From Lepidurus packardi (Eukaryota; Arthropoda; Branchiopoda; Notostraca; Triopsidae), in assembly GCA_023053545.1 (NCBI GenBank), contig JAKZAN010000004.1:4588001-4652000 (forward strand): a stretch of 64,000 bases of DNA, written 5' to 3'. The notes under the pieces are model-generated. The model did no database searches, was not told the origin of the DNA, and was given only the letters and a program-made list of their open reading frames with translations. A program made the translations under genes and the position numbers. This document shows, piece by piece, positions 1 through 13,619 of the stretch (within the stretch, counting starts at the first letter, position 1; each line of letters opens with the position of its first letter).

Positions 1-944
1 GTTGCTGAAATCTCATGAGTTTAGGAAAACCAGGAATGAAAAACCCTACGATAGAGAAAGGCATTCAAATGAGACAAAAGATCGACAACAATAAGATTAC
101 AAGAGATTTCAAGTGTTTTACCATGAAGAGTGAACCGTTTCTGGGCCATTAAGTTGCTCAAGGCCCAAAAGGCGTCTTCTTCATTCATATACATAAGAAG
201 CAAGGCAGCGATTTGAGACATGCCTTGGCAATAACCAACTTCGCTGTTATATACGGAATAGGCAGCCAAAACATGGAAAAGTTCCTGTTGCTTGATCCCA
301 TAACGCTCGCGGAACATTGAATGATTTCGATACGTACGATTCACATCTAAATCGATCTGGCGAATATCTGGTGAATACCTTCTACCCAAATCTTTCATAT
401 CCTATTTGGTAAAGAAAACAAATTAAGAATGTTCGTTTCTGGGGAAAAAGAATTAGAAATACATCGTATTTTCCTTGTTGCTCCTCTCGAGTACGTTGGA
501 TATCAAGAAGCTTTTCCCACACGACACCTCGAAGTTTCTCAGGCACTCCTTTGTATAAACGACGTTTTAGCTTATCGCCATGACTGCGAGCGTGGTAATA
601 GTTATTCCAGTCGCTTAGCATCTTTAACCACTTCTTGGCACGTTCAGCTTCCACTTCTTTGGCTTTTAATTCGCTTAGGTCTTTACTAGGAAGTCGTTTG
701 TCACTGGAAAGAGAAAGACAAGCGTTAATTAACTCTCAAACTGACAGAGGCATTTTCTCGTATAAATGGTCTTTAGTTACTGAATGAAGCCATATCGGTC
801 CATGACATGATATATCTCAAGAGCAGGATCTTCCCAGCTGTCAATAAGAGCCCCTTTCTCACGTCCTTTGTCATATTTAGCGACAATTCCAGCTCGTTCT
901 TCCACCGCTCTTAGCAACGCCTCTTCATCTTCTATGGCACTCAT
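1..944 (-). CDS. USP6NL: USP6NL/RN-tre-like TBC-domain Rab GTPase-activating protein, 5' part (runs off left edge)
   Basis: Predicted Rab GAP acting on endosomal and Golgi Rabs; vertebrate RN-tre acts on Rab5 and Rab43. Exons on the minus strand are 944-781, 703-463, 401-122 and 45 to beyond base 1, all GT-AG with phases that join. About 243 residues are present. The N-terminus has the RN-tre signature ([14 protein letters not shown], then a WED and a DRYGF segment). The TBC domain then shows both catalytic fingers: IDLDVNR (IxxDxxR, arginine finger) and GYCQGM (YxQ, glutamine finger). The last exon encodes [10 protein letters not shown], also typical of this group. The start ATG at 944 is the first in frame and fits the family N-terminus. 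The C-terminal half lies outside the window, so the proline-rich tail of USP6NL cannot be checked. Another TBC1D subfamily is possible but less likely. Confidence 0.9.
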
Positions 945-1616
945 GTTTCGGGTTTTATTGTAGGGTTTTTACAGCGGTAGCTTATGCATTGTTCATAGAC
1001 TTTCTTACATTAGCAGCGCACCTTAGCTTAGGACGTCACAGAATTTAATCAGTCTCAGAAAATTAAAATATTATATGGGAGATTTAATATGGTCTTACGG
1101 TTTTATTCTTGATTCCACGCCCCTTTTGAAGGGGATTTTACTTTTAAAGCTTTCTTAACAGCATCTTTGGATATTTTACAATGTCTTTGAGAACGCTAGA
1201 CAGGACAGTCACGTGTAATTAGCTTAATTAACGGTATAAATGTTGTCCAACTACCGAACATCAACAGTTTTGGCTTGGTATCGATAGTAATGGTTATTGA
1301 TTGTTACATCGATATTCAGTACGAACGACGAACCGAGAACTCTACCGAATAACGAACGGAATAATTTTGATGACATTGTTGCAATTTTAAACTACTTTAA
1401 AGTTTTGTATATTAAAAAATATTTCCTGAACTTTTTACTACTAAGTCAACTTAATATAATTTAGTAAAATTACATTTTTTTAGAAATTCTTTCTATAAAA
1501 GTTCACTTAAACTTGCCGTTCGGAGTTCAATCACAATGTTGTGAGTCATGTCTAACCTACTTTCATCGAACTCAAGTGAAAAATTTGTATAAGAATTAGT
1601 TGATTAGGCCCCAAGC
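945..1616. other. Divergent intergenic region between USP6NL-like (-) and TSG101 (+)
   Basis: About 670 bp separate two start codons facing away from each other, so both promoters should lie here. I see no clear TATA box, RNA gene or extra exon. The sequence becomes AT-rich towards TSG101. Confidence 0.5.
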
Positions 1617-3425
1617 ATGAATGCTTTTACACAGCAGCACATTACAAAGGTATACTTAACTTAAAAGTAAAATTTGTTAATATATTTGCTTATAGAATTA
1701 CAAGAATCCTGACCAGACAAAGCGGGACGTCTCAAATGTTTTGCAACATTACAGGAATTTGTCCCCTAAATTAGACACATTTGGTAAGGTAAAATCTTTT
1801 ATCCATCAAAAGTTTAATTCATTGCTTCTCTTTCTATTTATAGTTTTCAATGATGGAACCCAAAAACAGTTTGTTTGTTTAGATGGAACCATCCCCGTTA
1901 ATTATAAAGGTAAGAAAAAGAAAATTACGACGTTAAACTAGATTGGAATATATCTGTATGTCTCAGGTGTTATCTACAACATCCCCGTGTGTCTATGGAT
2001 TTTGGAAACTCACCCCACCAATGCCCCTATGGTTTTCGTTAAGCCCACTCCGGATATGCAAATTAAGGTTTCCAGGCATGTCGACCATAACGGCCGAGTC
2101 TACTTGCCTTATTTACACTCTTGGAAACCGGTAAACCCATTCTTGTAGTTCCTTATTTTATACTCACTAGCGAGTCCCAATAACGAATACTTTCGTACGT
2201 ATTCTTTTGATCTTTTTAGAGAGAATCCGACCTAACTGGCCTCATCCAAGTAATGGCAGTGATTTTCGGAGAGCAGCCTCCAGTCTACGCAGTAACCAAA
2301 CCAGATAACTCAAGCCCTTATCCAACTCAATCCTGTAAAGCTTTAAAATTCTGAGATGTAAAAGAATTGAATTAATAATTCGTTCTTCTTTCCTTCCTTT
2401 CAGCTATGCCATTACCAACTCCGGCTAATTCTGGCACTGGAATCACGCCATATCCGCCTTATCCATCATTCGGACCACCGTATCCTAGCAGTAACTTCCC
2501 AGGATATCCTGGAACGAACGCTACGCCCTATCCGATGCCGCCAGTACCGTCTGCAAACTACCCATTGTACCCTCCAGACAATTCCAATCCGCCATACCCT
2601 TCCACTGGGGGTGGCTATCCCCCTTACACTTCTTCGCCAGTTTCTAGTGCTCAGGTAAATGTGAAATCTAGTAAAATAATGGTAGCTTGGTTTTTAAAGA
2701 TAAAATTTGTATTCATCCTTTTTATTGATTTTGTGGCAAAACAAACTACAAGGTTTTGATTTGAAAATTTACGTAGACGAGTAGCGTATCGGCTACAGGA
2801 ACAATAGGGGAGGAGCATATCCGTGCGTCTCTGTTGTCCGCAGTGGAAGATAAAGTCCGTCGCCGCCTCGGGGACATGTACGCGCAGGCGCAAGCTGAAA
2901 TGGAGACTTTACGACGCACTGCCAGTGAATTATCTCATGGCAAAACTAAGCTCGAAGACATTCAAAGGCGACTGGAGTCGGAACAGGTTAATTATTGAAA
3001 CTTTTTCAAATACATAATTGTTCCGAAAGGAATTAATTATGATTATTTTTGTAGGCCGAATTGGATAAAAACGTCAAAGTTTTGAAAGACAAAGAACGTG
3101 AATTGGAAGATGTTTTATCCAAGTTTAAATCCAACGATTCTTTCGACGTGGACGAGGCTGTAGTGACAACTGCTCCAATCTATAAACAGTAAGGCTTTTT
3201 GCAAAACTAATCTGTAAAATGAAGTGTTTTTTTAATTATAGATTACTTTTCGCTTATGCGGAAGAAGCTGCGACCGAAGATGCCATATATTACTTGGGTG
3301 AGGGATTAAGGAGGGGAGTAATTGATTTGGACGTGTTTTTAAAGCACGTGCGTCAACTTTCACGAAAACAATTCATGCTGCGAGCGTTAATGGAAAAGTG
3401 CAGGCAACAAGCAGGCTTACCTTAA
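1617..3425 (+). CDS. TSG101: TSG101, ESCRT-I subunit (UEV domain protein)
   Basis: ESCRT-I component that binds ubiquitinated cargo and PT/SAP motifs at endosomes for multivesicular body sorting. Nine exons: 1617-1649, 1696-1783, 1844-1909, 1967-2130, 2220-2334, 2404-2654, 2777-2986, 3055-3188, 3242-3425; all GT-AG and in phase, giving 414 residues (human 390). Residues 1-145 are the UEV domain, with family segments FNDGTQKQFVCLDGTIPV, YNIPVCLWILETHP and VYLPYLHSWKP. Residues about 150-235 form a Pro/Tyr-rich linker of repeated YPP/YPS. Residues 250-345 are a charged coiled coil. The end is the steadiness box (YYLGEGLRRGVIDLDVFLKH, then RKQF). The short tail that follows in human is absent; the protein stops after QAGLP. 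The start ATG at 1617 gives an 11-residue first exon with a good donor. It converges with RPL9, with only about 250 bp between the stop codons. Confidence 0.95.
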
Positions 3426-3674
3426 TGATAGAAGGCTGTAAAACAAAGCAAAATTCCTTATCTGTTACACTGTATAGACAAACCTAGGTTTCAATGCCTT
3501 TTTGTTTCTTGGTTTTCTGCCTCTGCAATGGAAAGTTCTGTGGAAAAAATATTAGTCTTTTTGTCCTATGCTTAAAGTATCCCAAATTCATTCGCTCTTT
3601 TTTTATGTTTACAAGTCAAACAGGTTTAAAAAGTTGAGGGCGACATGTGTATTTGAAACGCTGGATACACACAT

Positions 3675-4373
3675 TTACTCCTCTTTCACCACGCTGCTCT
3701 TCTCAGAGACGTAGATTCCGTCCAAAAACTTACGGATATCCTTGTTCTTCACCTTAACAGACTGTTGGATAAAAGCGGCTGCGCAAATATAGGGACAATA
3801 CCGATTGATGAGAATAATTTTGAATATTTAAGATTGGTGGAATATTTACCTGATTGGGATACAGCTTCTAAATCGTTTCCGGTCAAGATTAATTCGTCTT
3901 TCTGGGCGGTGGAGTTGACGACAGTTACGCCGGGCATCATCTTGACTTTTCGGATAAATTTCTCTCCCAAGAAGTTACGGATTTCTAAGGCGGTATTTGC
4001 TTCAGAAGTTACACAGTTGATGGGGAAATGGGCATAGACTGAGCGCATTTTGTACTCGAATCCCTTGGTCACTCCCCTGATCATGTTCTGGACGTGAGAG
4101 CAGACAGTGCGGACTGCAGCAATCTCTTTACGAGCTCCAAACCACTTGCTGACTTGCAACTCATCCGGCTTAATCATCTAAGGGAAGAAAACTTCATTGA
4201 ATATCAACTACAAAGAAATTCCAATAAACCGTTACCTGCATATCTAAAAAGAGATGCTTGAAAGTTCTCCTGAGGAGACCACGGGGTCCCTTTACTGTGA
4301 CCACACGGGCCTTAACTTTCACAGTTACCCCTTCAGGGATCTTCACGGTTTGGCTAACCAACACTTGCTTCAT
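3675..4373 (-). CDS. RPL9: Ribosomal protein L9 (uL6), 60S subunit
   Basis: Cytosolic large-subunit ribosomal protein. Exons 4373-4236, 4177-3850 and 3778-3675 join in phase to 189 residues (human 192). The N-terminus [15 protein letters not shown], the [13 protein letters not shown] segment, KWFGARKE and the NFLGEKF segment near the middle are diagnostic for uL6. The C-terminus ends in a charged tail (VVKEE). Introns are only 58 and 71 bp, too short to host a typical snoRNA. The gene converges with TSG101 and is head-to-head with LARP1. The leader just upstream of the ATG contains a pyrimidine stretch (CTTCTT) that could be part of a TOP leader, but the transcription start is not visible. 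The call is firm. Confidence 0.96.
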
Positions 4374-5384
4374 GGTAAAGCCTAATAAGAAGTAATTTTC
4401 AATTTGAGGAACAGCATGTTATGGTTACCGGGATCCAATGTCACCTGGGCTCACGTTAGCAAATAAACACTTACAAGACAAACTTTTCACAAAACTACAA
4501 TAAAAACTATGAACATTACTCCGTAATGAACGTACATACAATAATTATCTAGATTTGATGCAAGATGAGCCCGATGACAACGGATAAATTAGGATTTTAT
4601 CAAGCATTGCACAAACCTCTGAATGTTATGGCCGAAAAGGAGGCGCAGCGTTGCCAATCGCTTGTTTTGTTTTCGTCACTTAACGTTACTTTCTACTAAA
4701 AAATTAAATGAAAAAATTTTGAATTTTATTAATATTAACTGAATTATCTTAGTAATAATCTTTATATTTCCAAAGTTTATTTTGTTTAATTTTTAAAACT
4801 GATTCTTACTCTGTTATTTTTTCATTCATAACCGAAACGCGAATCGGGAAAATATATTTTTTTTAAATCTATAAAGATACACTTTTCTTCTCCAAGATTA
4901 TAAGTAAAAAACTTAAAAGCACTACATAATTATTTAAATTCTTTGTTACAATTACTTTAAATTTTTGGGGATTTGGGCATACTGAATGTTGATACATTTC
5001 ATTTTCCAACTGCCCCTTGTCGAGCCTCGTCCATGCCGTGTCCCAGTTTCGCTTTGCGTTCCTACACGAGCATATGGCGAGAGACCCGTGATGTCCAAAA
5101 CGGGGTTCCACTTGCTCCACTTCCCAAAACGTGGCCGCGAGTAAAAGGAATAAGCCTGTGATGGCGGACGCTGTAACGCACGTGTGATGAAGTTCAGCAG
5201 CTTTACTTCTTTCTCCCTCGTGATTAGGATGCGCAGTGCCCCATTGTACAGGGCTTAGTAGCTTAATAGTTCCTTATATGAAATAGTGAAATTCAGATCG
5301 TTGCCACCACGCTTTCCCGTCCGTAAAAATCTTTCTCTCCCAAGTGAGTTATCTGGACGTGGAAAAAGTGTGGTTGAACCGAAC
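4374..5384. other. Divergent intergenic region between RPL9 (-) and LARP1 (+)
   Basis: About 1 kb between two start codons facing away from each other; it should hold both promoters and 5' leaders. The half near LARP1 (about 5010-5180) is more GC-rich and promoter-like, while 4690-4960 is AT-rich. No RNA gene recognised. An open frame starting at a GTG at 5286 reads into LARP1 but is probably leader. Confidence 0.45.
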
Positions 5385-8300
5385 ATGGCGTCTGGAGAGA
5401 CGTTACCTCTCCTTTCCCCATCAGTAATGCAAGTTCCCCAATCATTGAACCAGAATAACAATAACTCTCCTCAGGTTAGTGACTTAAAAGCCCCAACTGA
5501 CACTATTATGCCAATCGACCAGTTTTCAGCTAAGAACACTTCAGGTGCATCAGGAGCACCTGTTATTGAACTCGCTCCTTCTAAAAGTTCAGCTGATGCT
5601 GAACAGCTGGAAGAGGACAACCCTGAAGCAGACGAAAATGGAGCCGAGCGGAAAAAATTCGTCGCAGCACCTTTGCCGAAAATCAATCCTTGGACCGTAA
5701 ACAGCAGTGCTGCATCTGTCATCGTGGGCCAGAAAAAACCTCTCGGGAATACCAAACAAGTCCAGCACCAACCCAGCCGAGCTCATGCATCAGCTCAAAC
5801 TCGTCTCAAAATCTCTTCAGAACCGCCAGCACAAGACAAGCCTCCAATTCCGCCCCCCTCTGCTCCCCCAGCTTCCGAATCGCTGCCTCATCAAGGTATA
5901 TAAACCCTTTTCAAATCGCTCATTTTCACTTCGTGCTCCTTGTCGTTTGTTCTATATCAATTCTTCTCCTCTTTCTGAACTAGGAGCTAAGCTTAAAATT
6001 GCGATTGAGACAAAAAACGCAAGAAAACCTTGACGCGAAATTCTCAACGTTTTTCGAGATTTGCGCAATCCGAAACTGTAATTTGCGTTGTTGGCGGGCA
6101 TGGTTCTAAGAAAAAAACAACTTTTTGGCTACCTTCCATCATCATTCCTTTCACTGCCGTCTCGCGCTTCTTACGGCTATCGCCGCTTTCTTAAAATATC
6201 CTTCCGTACCTAAAAGATCTTTGAAGAAAAGAACAAATGCGTCGTTTCCTATGTCCCCAGGCTTTAATTAAGAGCTTTAACCCACGTTTTTAATAACTAA
6301 AGAAAAAGAACCAAATTTGCATATGGGGAAACGCGGACAATTTTTGTTCCACTTGAAAGGAAACCTGTTTGGTGATTTTAAAGTTTGGGCCCTGATCTCG
6401 TCACTGAAGACAACGTCGCCCTCGATTGTCGACGTCAACCATTCGACTTGGTTAATGGTTTCTGGACGATGCGGGAGAGCTGGTGATAAGTTATGGCGAA
6501 CTTGTGTTGCCTTGTGGTCGGTGGTTTTCGGGTTTGTAATCGAGCATTTGCCCTGGCCAGCCTTAACCCTTTCGAAAAGAATATCAAATTCATCCCTCAG
6601 TCGTGTTTTTGACCTCGTTTCTGGAAGGTGCAGCGTTAGACCGGGGTGCTATTGCAGACTCGGGAGGATATAACATAGGAAGTTCATATGTTTCGTACGA
6701 TAAAAGTGGGAGAGACACATGTTCGAGTTCTCATGCTGATTGGCTGATCGCCATTTTTTCCACTTGTTGAGTTTCCAAAGTTTTGGGGTATTTGTGATCT
6801 TTACATGGAAACACCTGCGTTGGAAAGGGTTAACCAAACTGGAACTAATTCAAGTGTTTTTTATTTTGTTTTTGCGTTTCTGTAGTGAAACAAACTCCCC
6901 CTGTGGCCTCCCAACCGACTATTATTAAAGCGTCCACGCTGGATAAGAGGAAAATTAATGTTAAGGTAACTTAATTTGCCTCTTGCGGCGTTTGTCTAAT
7001 TTGCTCTTTCTTAATATGCAGGCTAGCGACTTTAGCGATGTTAATGATTGGCCTACGTTAGGTGAAGTCGCCATGGCTGATGTAAGTGAAATTAATTGGA
7101 GTTCTGAATGGGTTTACTTAATTGAATGATTTTTTTTGTGGTATAGAAGCCAGCGTTGCAAACTACTCAAGAGAACAGGGAACGTTCCACTTCTCCTTCT
7201 TCGTCGCAGTCGTCAGAACGTAGTAGCGGCAATGTAGGATCGAAAAAGACAGGTTTGGATTGGAGCGAGCCTGTCATTCAAGAAGAGTTGGAGGAAGGCG
7301 AGATTGTAAGCTCGGATGACGAGAACGTGTCCAGTTTAAGGAAAGAACAACAACAAAAAAGCAGCAGCAGTCATCCGGTCAAAAAAGAGGAGAAGAAAAA
7401 GTCGCCGATTCCGAGCAGAGTTGCACGAGATGGAAAGGAGAACCGAGAAAGCCACGAAACTAAGAAGAAAGGACCAAAACCGCGTTGGGTGCCAATGGAC
7501 ATTGAATTGCCTAAACGTGGGAAAAACAAGCCTAGGGAAATCGAAAGCAACCGAAAAGGTAAATCAATTTTTTTTGTACTACATATATGCGTATTTTTTT
7601 TTTACTGATATGGTTTTGTTTATGACAAATAACACGTTATGTTTGCTTTCGAATTATTGACAGCGAAGCTGGCTAGGTTTCTTTCCCCGAAAGTGGAGTC
7701 CGTCTTTTCGTTACGGATAAGGTTTCAGTTTCTTATCTTTTTTGTTGGGGAAAGAACGCAAATACCGGACCTTTTGGGTTTTACCTTGGCTTTGTCTGTA
7801 ATCTAGAAGGGTAACTTTCGTTGAATAATAAGATCGACTTAAATTACTTATTGGTGATGGCGTACTTCAAGCGAGTTAAAAATGTTTGCTGCCAAAAAGA
7901 TTGGTTAATTGTATGATCCAAAAAATTCCGAGTTAGTTTTCAAACCAATCACATTGCGCTTCTCAGCACGCTCAGCGTTATGACGCTGTTACCAAGGGAA
8001 CGTTTCGCCTTTCTTTGGCCCAATAGTTTGGTTATCTGCTAACAGGCGCTAAACACAACAAAGCACGACTTCAAAGTCTGCTACGTAGTAGACTAGCAAA
8101 CTAACTTCAAACAACTAACAAGTTCACTACCTAGACGGAATGTTAGAAGTCAACATCCAAGTAGACTATGTAGTCCACAAGTGTTTTGGTGTTCGGATCA
8201 AGGCGTTACCTTTTTTATATTTTTAATGTATAAAGTGAAAGTAAAAAAGATGAAGGAGGAGTTTAGTGGAAACTACCATTTATAATTATTCAAATATATT

Positions 8301-11300
8301 TGCAATCTAACGTATAAATCATGGTCTGTGGTAGTCTTAATTATTGAAATTAATGTTTCTTTAGACGGTAATGCAAATGAAGCCTTGAATGACCGTGCTC
8401 CCTCACGCAACACTCGCAGCTCACGTAGCTCACGCAATCGCAATCGTCTACGTAATCGTTCTAACCCAGGGCGTCCCCGTCCCGCCTCGGACCATCTAGG
8501 AGCAGATTTAATTGCCGCCAATGGTCTCGAATACCCCGTTATGCCTACCGCCTACCTAGCCGACTACGGCAGCCAAGATTCGGCCTTTGTCACGCCTTTC
8601 GTGGCCCCTATCGCCACACCTTACTATGCTTACGCCAATGGCTTTGCACCGACACCTGACAGCAATACAGCCATCAAAGATTTCGTTCGAAAACAAGTGT
8701 AAGATATATTTACTTTACTTTTTTTGTTTTTATAGAAATAAAGTCTTCTTTTAATTTCGGTTCCAATAAATAGCAATTTATTAGTAAAAAAAAAAATTCT
8801 TTTATAGGGAATACTATTTCAGTGAAGAAAACCTACAGCGAGATTTCTTTCTCCGACGAAAAATGGACGCTGAAGGCTATTTGTCTATTTCGCTGATAGC
8901 ATCGTTCCATCGTGTGCAGGCATTGACCCAAGATGTAAACCTGGTGATTCAAGCGCTCCAAGAATCACAGGTTTTGGATATTAAAGATGGAATCAAAGTC
9001 CGGACGTTGAAAGAACCCGAGATGTGGCCCATTGTGGCCTCTTCTACCTTAGGTTTACACGCCTTGGTGCCCTTCATTGTCCCTAACGTTGGACCGTCTT
9101 CGACTACTGTTAACACTCCTGCGCAAACCAACGGCCCTTCTGTTCCTGAAACCCAAGAAGAAATTTTGAACCCTAATGTAGCCGAATTCGTACCTGCGCC
9201 AGGATCCAACGAAGCAGCCAGTGAAAAAGGTTAAAAACTTAAAAAGAAATTGAACAACGCGCCATTTGCATGAAAAATTCGGAAATGGACAAGAAACTGT
9301 CATCCGAAAGGCCTATTTGAAAACAAACTTTTAATTTATTTAAAGGTTTGTTGCACATACGCCGAAATTAATTTGTTCTTGTGTGGAAAAGCGAGGAGTT
9401 GTTTTTTCGACTTCTTTTAGACCACGAGCGCACATTTTTTGCAATGTTTTTGAATATTTTACTTGTTTTCATGATCGTAAGCATGAGCACCCAAATTAAA
9501 GTTGTTTTTAGTAGGTGCATCGAAGCCGCCTACGGGATTGGTGAACGGCTTGAAGAGCGAGGAAGATCACTGGACCGAAGTGAAGCGAAAAGCTCGTGAG
9601 AAGAACGGACCACGATCTCGCACTACTTCTACTTCCCGAATTACGACCGAAGACCGAGAAGAACTGGATTTCCAGTTTGACGAAGAACTGGAAGTCGTAG
9701 TACCTGCTGTTAAGCAAAACACTTTCACGGACTGGTCCGACGACTCGGATTACGAGGAAATCAGCGACCATGAGATCAACAAGATTCTAATCGTGACCCA
9801 AACTCCAGGAGCTGGTACTGGAACCGGCACCGCTTCTGCTGCCATAAACACAGCTCGTCCCCCCAAACACGAAGGATATGATCGCACTGGCGATTGGACC
9901 ACTCGAGTGAAAATGACTCAAGAGTTGGCATCCGAAATTGACGATGGGTTGCAGTATTACGAGCGAGACTTGTGGGGCGATTATGAATGGGTAAAAGATA
10001 TCCTTAACATAGTATTTGAAAAAAATTATATTAATTAAAACTCTTGCGTTATATCAGTCTGCACCCGTAACGGGATCGTTCAAGACGGTCAATCTCATCT
10101 CGAAGGAAGATTTTGAGAAAATGGCGCCCAGATCCCAGAAAATGCTGAACCGGGATGCTCCTCCCCCTCCTCCACCGCCTTTAAACACGCCCGTGACGAC
10201 TTCAACTTCCGTACCTACTGAAATGCCACGCCCTTCCTCAGCCAACAGGGGCAGAACCAACAAGACCCGAAGAACCGCCCCTCCAGCGGTCCCACGCTTT
10301 TATCCAGTCACCAAAGCCTCCCAGCCGCCGGATGAGCAAACGCCACGTAAAAGGAAAACCAGACATTCTGATAATCCACCTGTCGAAGCTCATGTGGGCT
10401 GGATTATGGATGTTAGGGAGCATCGCCCTAGGACAACCTCCGTTGGGTAATAAAATTGCCACAATTGTATGCTCTTCTTATGCCAATTTTGCACTTTTTT
10501 CCATTTTAGGAGTGGCACGAGTCCTTCTGAAGGACAGCTTTCGAGCAGTTTGGGCTCCAATTCGGGTTCTGTGCCCCAGGCATTACCTGCGTTCCAACAT
10601 CCGTCACATACATTGCTCAAGGAGAATGGGTTTACCCAACAAGTGTATACGAAATACCACGCTAGGTGTCTCAAAGGTGGGGAAATGCCTTTAAAACATG
10701 ATTGATTGATTTTTACAGATTTTTACTTAATTCATTAGAACGCAAACGATTGGGTATTGGACAGTCTCAAGAGATGAACACGCTGTTCCGGTTCTGGTCG
10801 TTTTTCTTGCGCGAAAACTTTAACCGCAAAATGTTTGAGGAATTCCGCAAACTGGCACTGGAAGATGGCGCTGAGGGTTACCGATACGGCGTTGAGTGTC
10901 TGTTTCGCTATTTTAGCTATGGATTGGAGCGAAGATTCCGGCCGGATATTTACCAGGTGTTTCAGGATGAAACAGTTCGCGATTACGAGAATGGTGAACA
11001 GAAATTAAACATTTTTAAATCCCTCTTGGAAGTTTCTAATATTGAGTCATTCGATGGGTTTAGGACAATTGTATGGATTGGAAAAGTTTTGGGCTTTCAG
11101 AAAGTACTACAAAAACAGTCACAAGCTTACAGTGGAAGCGAAACTACAGGAATATTTGGCCAAGTTTAAAACCGTTGATGATTTCCGGGTACTCAGACCC
11201 GAATATAGCAGACCACGCCTCATGAATCGAAGAGTACGATCGGAATCCGAATCGGTGGCTGACGCAAGGCAATGGCAGCAACAGCCACCTAAACGGGTGG

Positions 11301-11512
11301 GTTCTGGCAGAATCCGCAACAATTCGGGCGGAGCACAGAGCCAACCTAAAGTGATCGAAAGTATTCACGCTCCCAGGCCGAATGTGCCGTTCCAGCGTCG
11401 TGAGCGTGTGCGTTCGCGGAGTTTTACGGATGAGACTGTGACGGTTCGGGAAGGAAGTAAAGCTAATATTGAGGACAAAACAGTCGGCAATCCCAAGCCA
11501 GTTAAGCCTTAA
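5385..11512 (+). CDS. LARP1: LARP1, La-related protein 1 (TOP mRNA-binding translational regulator)
   Basis: Cytoplasmic RNA-binding protein downstream of mTORC1 that binds the cap and 5' TOP motif and controls translation and stability of ribosomal-protein mRNAs. Eleven exons: 5385-5895, 6886-6965, 7022-7081, 7147-7558, 8365-8698, 8808-9229, 9512-9990, 10058-10446, 10510-10676, 10739-10993, 11064-11512; all GT-AG, giving 1185 residues. Seen in order: a Pro/Ser-rich N-terminus, an NDWPTL motif at about 205-210, a Lys/Ser-rich disordered part, an Arg/Ser/Asn-rich stretch, the La motif ([18 protein letters not shown], about 467 on), a middle segment with [13 protein letters not shown] and [10 protein letters not shown], and the C-terminal DM15 cap-binding repeats (about 917-1070) with [19 protein letters not shown] and [15 protein letters not shown]. 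The ATG at 5385 is the first in-frame ATG. It is divergent from RPL9. Confidence 0.95.
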
Positions 11513-12609
11513 TTTGTTTTCTTTTATTATTATATTTTTATTTTATTTTTCAGTAAGATTAGAATTAGAACGCAAGAGTTTTTTGAGTTATGGATTGTGA
11601 TAATATGATGGCGGGAAAAGAAAGTGGAGCTGAGCTAAGTTTAAACGAGTCAGAATCTTGCAAAAGAGTTCAACACTTGGACATCCCATAGATTTAGTGA
11701 TTCAACGTATAAATCTTCAGTTTTGGAATTTTTCTTTCAAGTTTTTTGAGTTTCCAGTGACGCGTGCCTTTCCAGGTGTTTTTTTTTTCATTTTTTTTTA
11801 GGTTGCCAGGCCGATTAATAGCAGAAAGCTTGGAAGAAAAAAGCAATGTGTGAGTTTAAAAGAGTGTTTTGCCGTAAAACAAAAAAGAGGCAAAAGAAAG
11901 AGTATTTTAGAACTAACGAAGCGAAACGAATGAATTGTGCGCTACGGAGGTTAAAAAAGGGGAAACTTTTGTAAATAACTTGTTTCTTGTGCTATGCTAA
12001 AAACTGTCAGAGCTTTGGATTTATTTTTCGTCGCATACTTTGTAAAGGGTGTCAGGTTCAATTTTTGTGGCTCTTAATAGTTCCATTTAGTCCAAGTTTA
12101 AAAAAGGGTAGGCAAGGGTTTTGTTTTGTTTTTCTAAAAGAAGACTACAAGATAATTTAGGTTTAGATTTTCCAGTTAGACGTGCACGATAAACGGAGCG
12201 ATTTCCACTATTTGAACTTGGCCACGCCTCCAATGTAACGCGTAGCAGTTAGGGGCAGTTAGTTGGCGCGTTGGTCTAAAATACAGATGCGAGATTCACT
12301 GTTGTGCAAAACAAAAAAAGTAGTGAAAAGTTGGACAGGAAAACCCCTTCTGTCAGTCATCTGTAAGCGAAGGTTAAATACTAAGCATTTTTTTTTTCGG
12401 GGGAACTGGAAAAGGAGATTCGAGATATTTGTTCTTTTTTTTTAACAATGGTGTGCATGGTTTAGTATTTTTTAAAATACTGATTGGACTTGTTTACCAC
12501 CACTATCCTGCGTTAGGTTTGGTTCACTCCCTAAAAATTGGCTCTGCCGTTTGGTTGAAAAGCTGAAAGCTTAAAAAAAAAGTTTTTTTTTTGTTTTTGT
12601 AAATTTGTT

Positions 12610-12627
12610 CCCCCCCCCCCCCCCCCC
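12610..12627. repeat. Homopolymer C run (18 C)
   Basis: An uninterrupted run of 18 cytosines downstream of LARP1, probably in its 3' untranslated region or just past it. Length is likely to vary between individuals and reads. Confidence 0.9.
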
Positions 12628-13619
12628 TTTCACACTCTGTAGGTAATTAGCCATTTAATTTACTAGGTTGAAGGTGGGGTTTTCAAGTGTGGTTTCATGT
12701 ACTGTAAACGACTTGAATTTTTTATTGTCATTCTTAGTATTGTGAGAGGATTTGAAACTTGAAAAGATGGAAAAAAAAAATAAAAATTTATAAAATTTTA
12801 ATAGTTCGTTGTCTCCTCTTAATCTTATGCTTTGTCTTCTGGTAACCAACGTACATAATCTTGGATTTACTTCCAGTATTTTCAGTCAAGCAGAAATGAC
12901 GAATGGGGCTAATGAGGGACTGGAAGCTGATGACGAGGTCGCATTACAACAATATCCATAAAGCTAGAGAAACGGTTCTGCAGCGTGTCGCTTCGCGATA
13001 GCCACGTGCTCTTGTCATCTTGCAAGTCTTGAGGCCAGGTTAAAGGTCAATATTGGCCCGTTATGCCAGGCCGACACGGGGCCACGTACATCTTCATTTG
13101 CTTGTTTTGGGTTCTCAATATGTGCTAGTTTGAACTTTGACCTAACTTTATTAGAATCAGGTTTACACTTCCGGACTGCCCACTGATCTCCCTACAGAAA
13201 AGTAGTCTGAATGATTTGGAAACATATTCGATTACATCCAATTTTAACTTTCAAAATTCTGTCTGCTAAGACCTCTTTGCACTCCGCTTCAATATTTCCT
13301 AATTAAGTCATTTTTTAATCAATTCAAGTTTATAAGAAAGTTAAATATACCATAAAATATGCCATATTTTATTTATATAACATAGAATCATAATTATTAA
13401 CTAAACATTACGTTAATTTATGGTAGCTGTTTATTGTATGGAATTTCGGCAACGGGAGTGTGACCTAAATGCATGTATGACTGTGACGAAATACTATATA
13501 GGGGATAGGAATAAACACTTTCAGAATCTAGGTGAGCTAAGCTTAGATTCCGAGATTGTTTATACGTCTACATAACCTTGTAAAGATTTGATAAATAACT
13601 TCGGTTTCAAAGGATTGTG

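Noticed and set aside
5286..5384. Upstream extension of LARP1 by 33 codons
   Set aside because: It would start at GTG; the first in-frame ATG is at 5385, so the extension is treated as leader.
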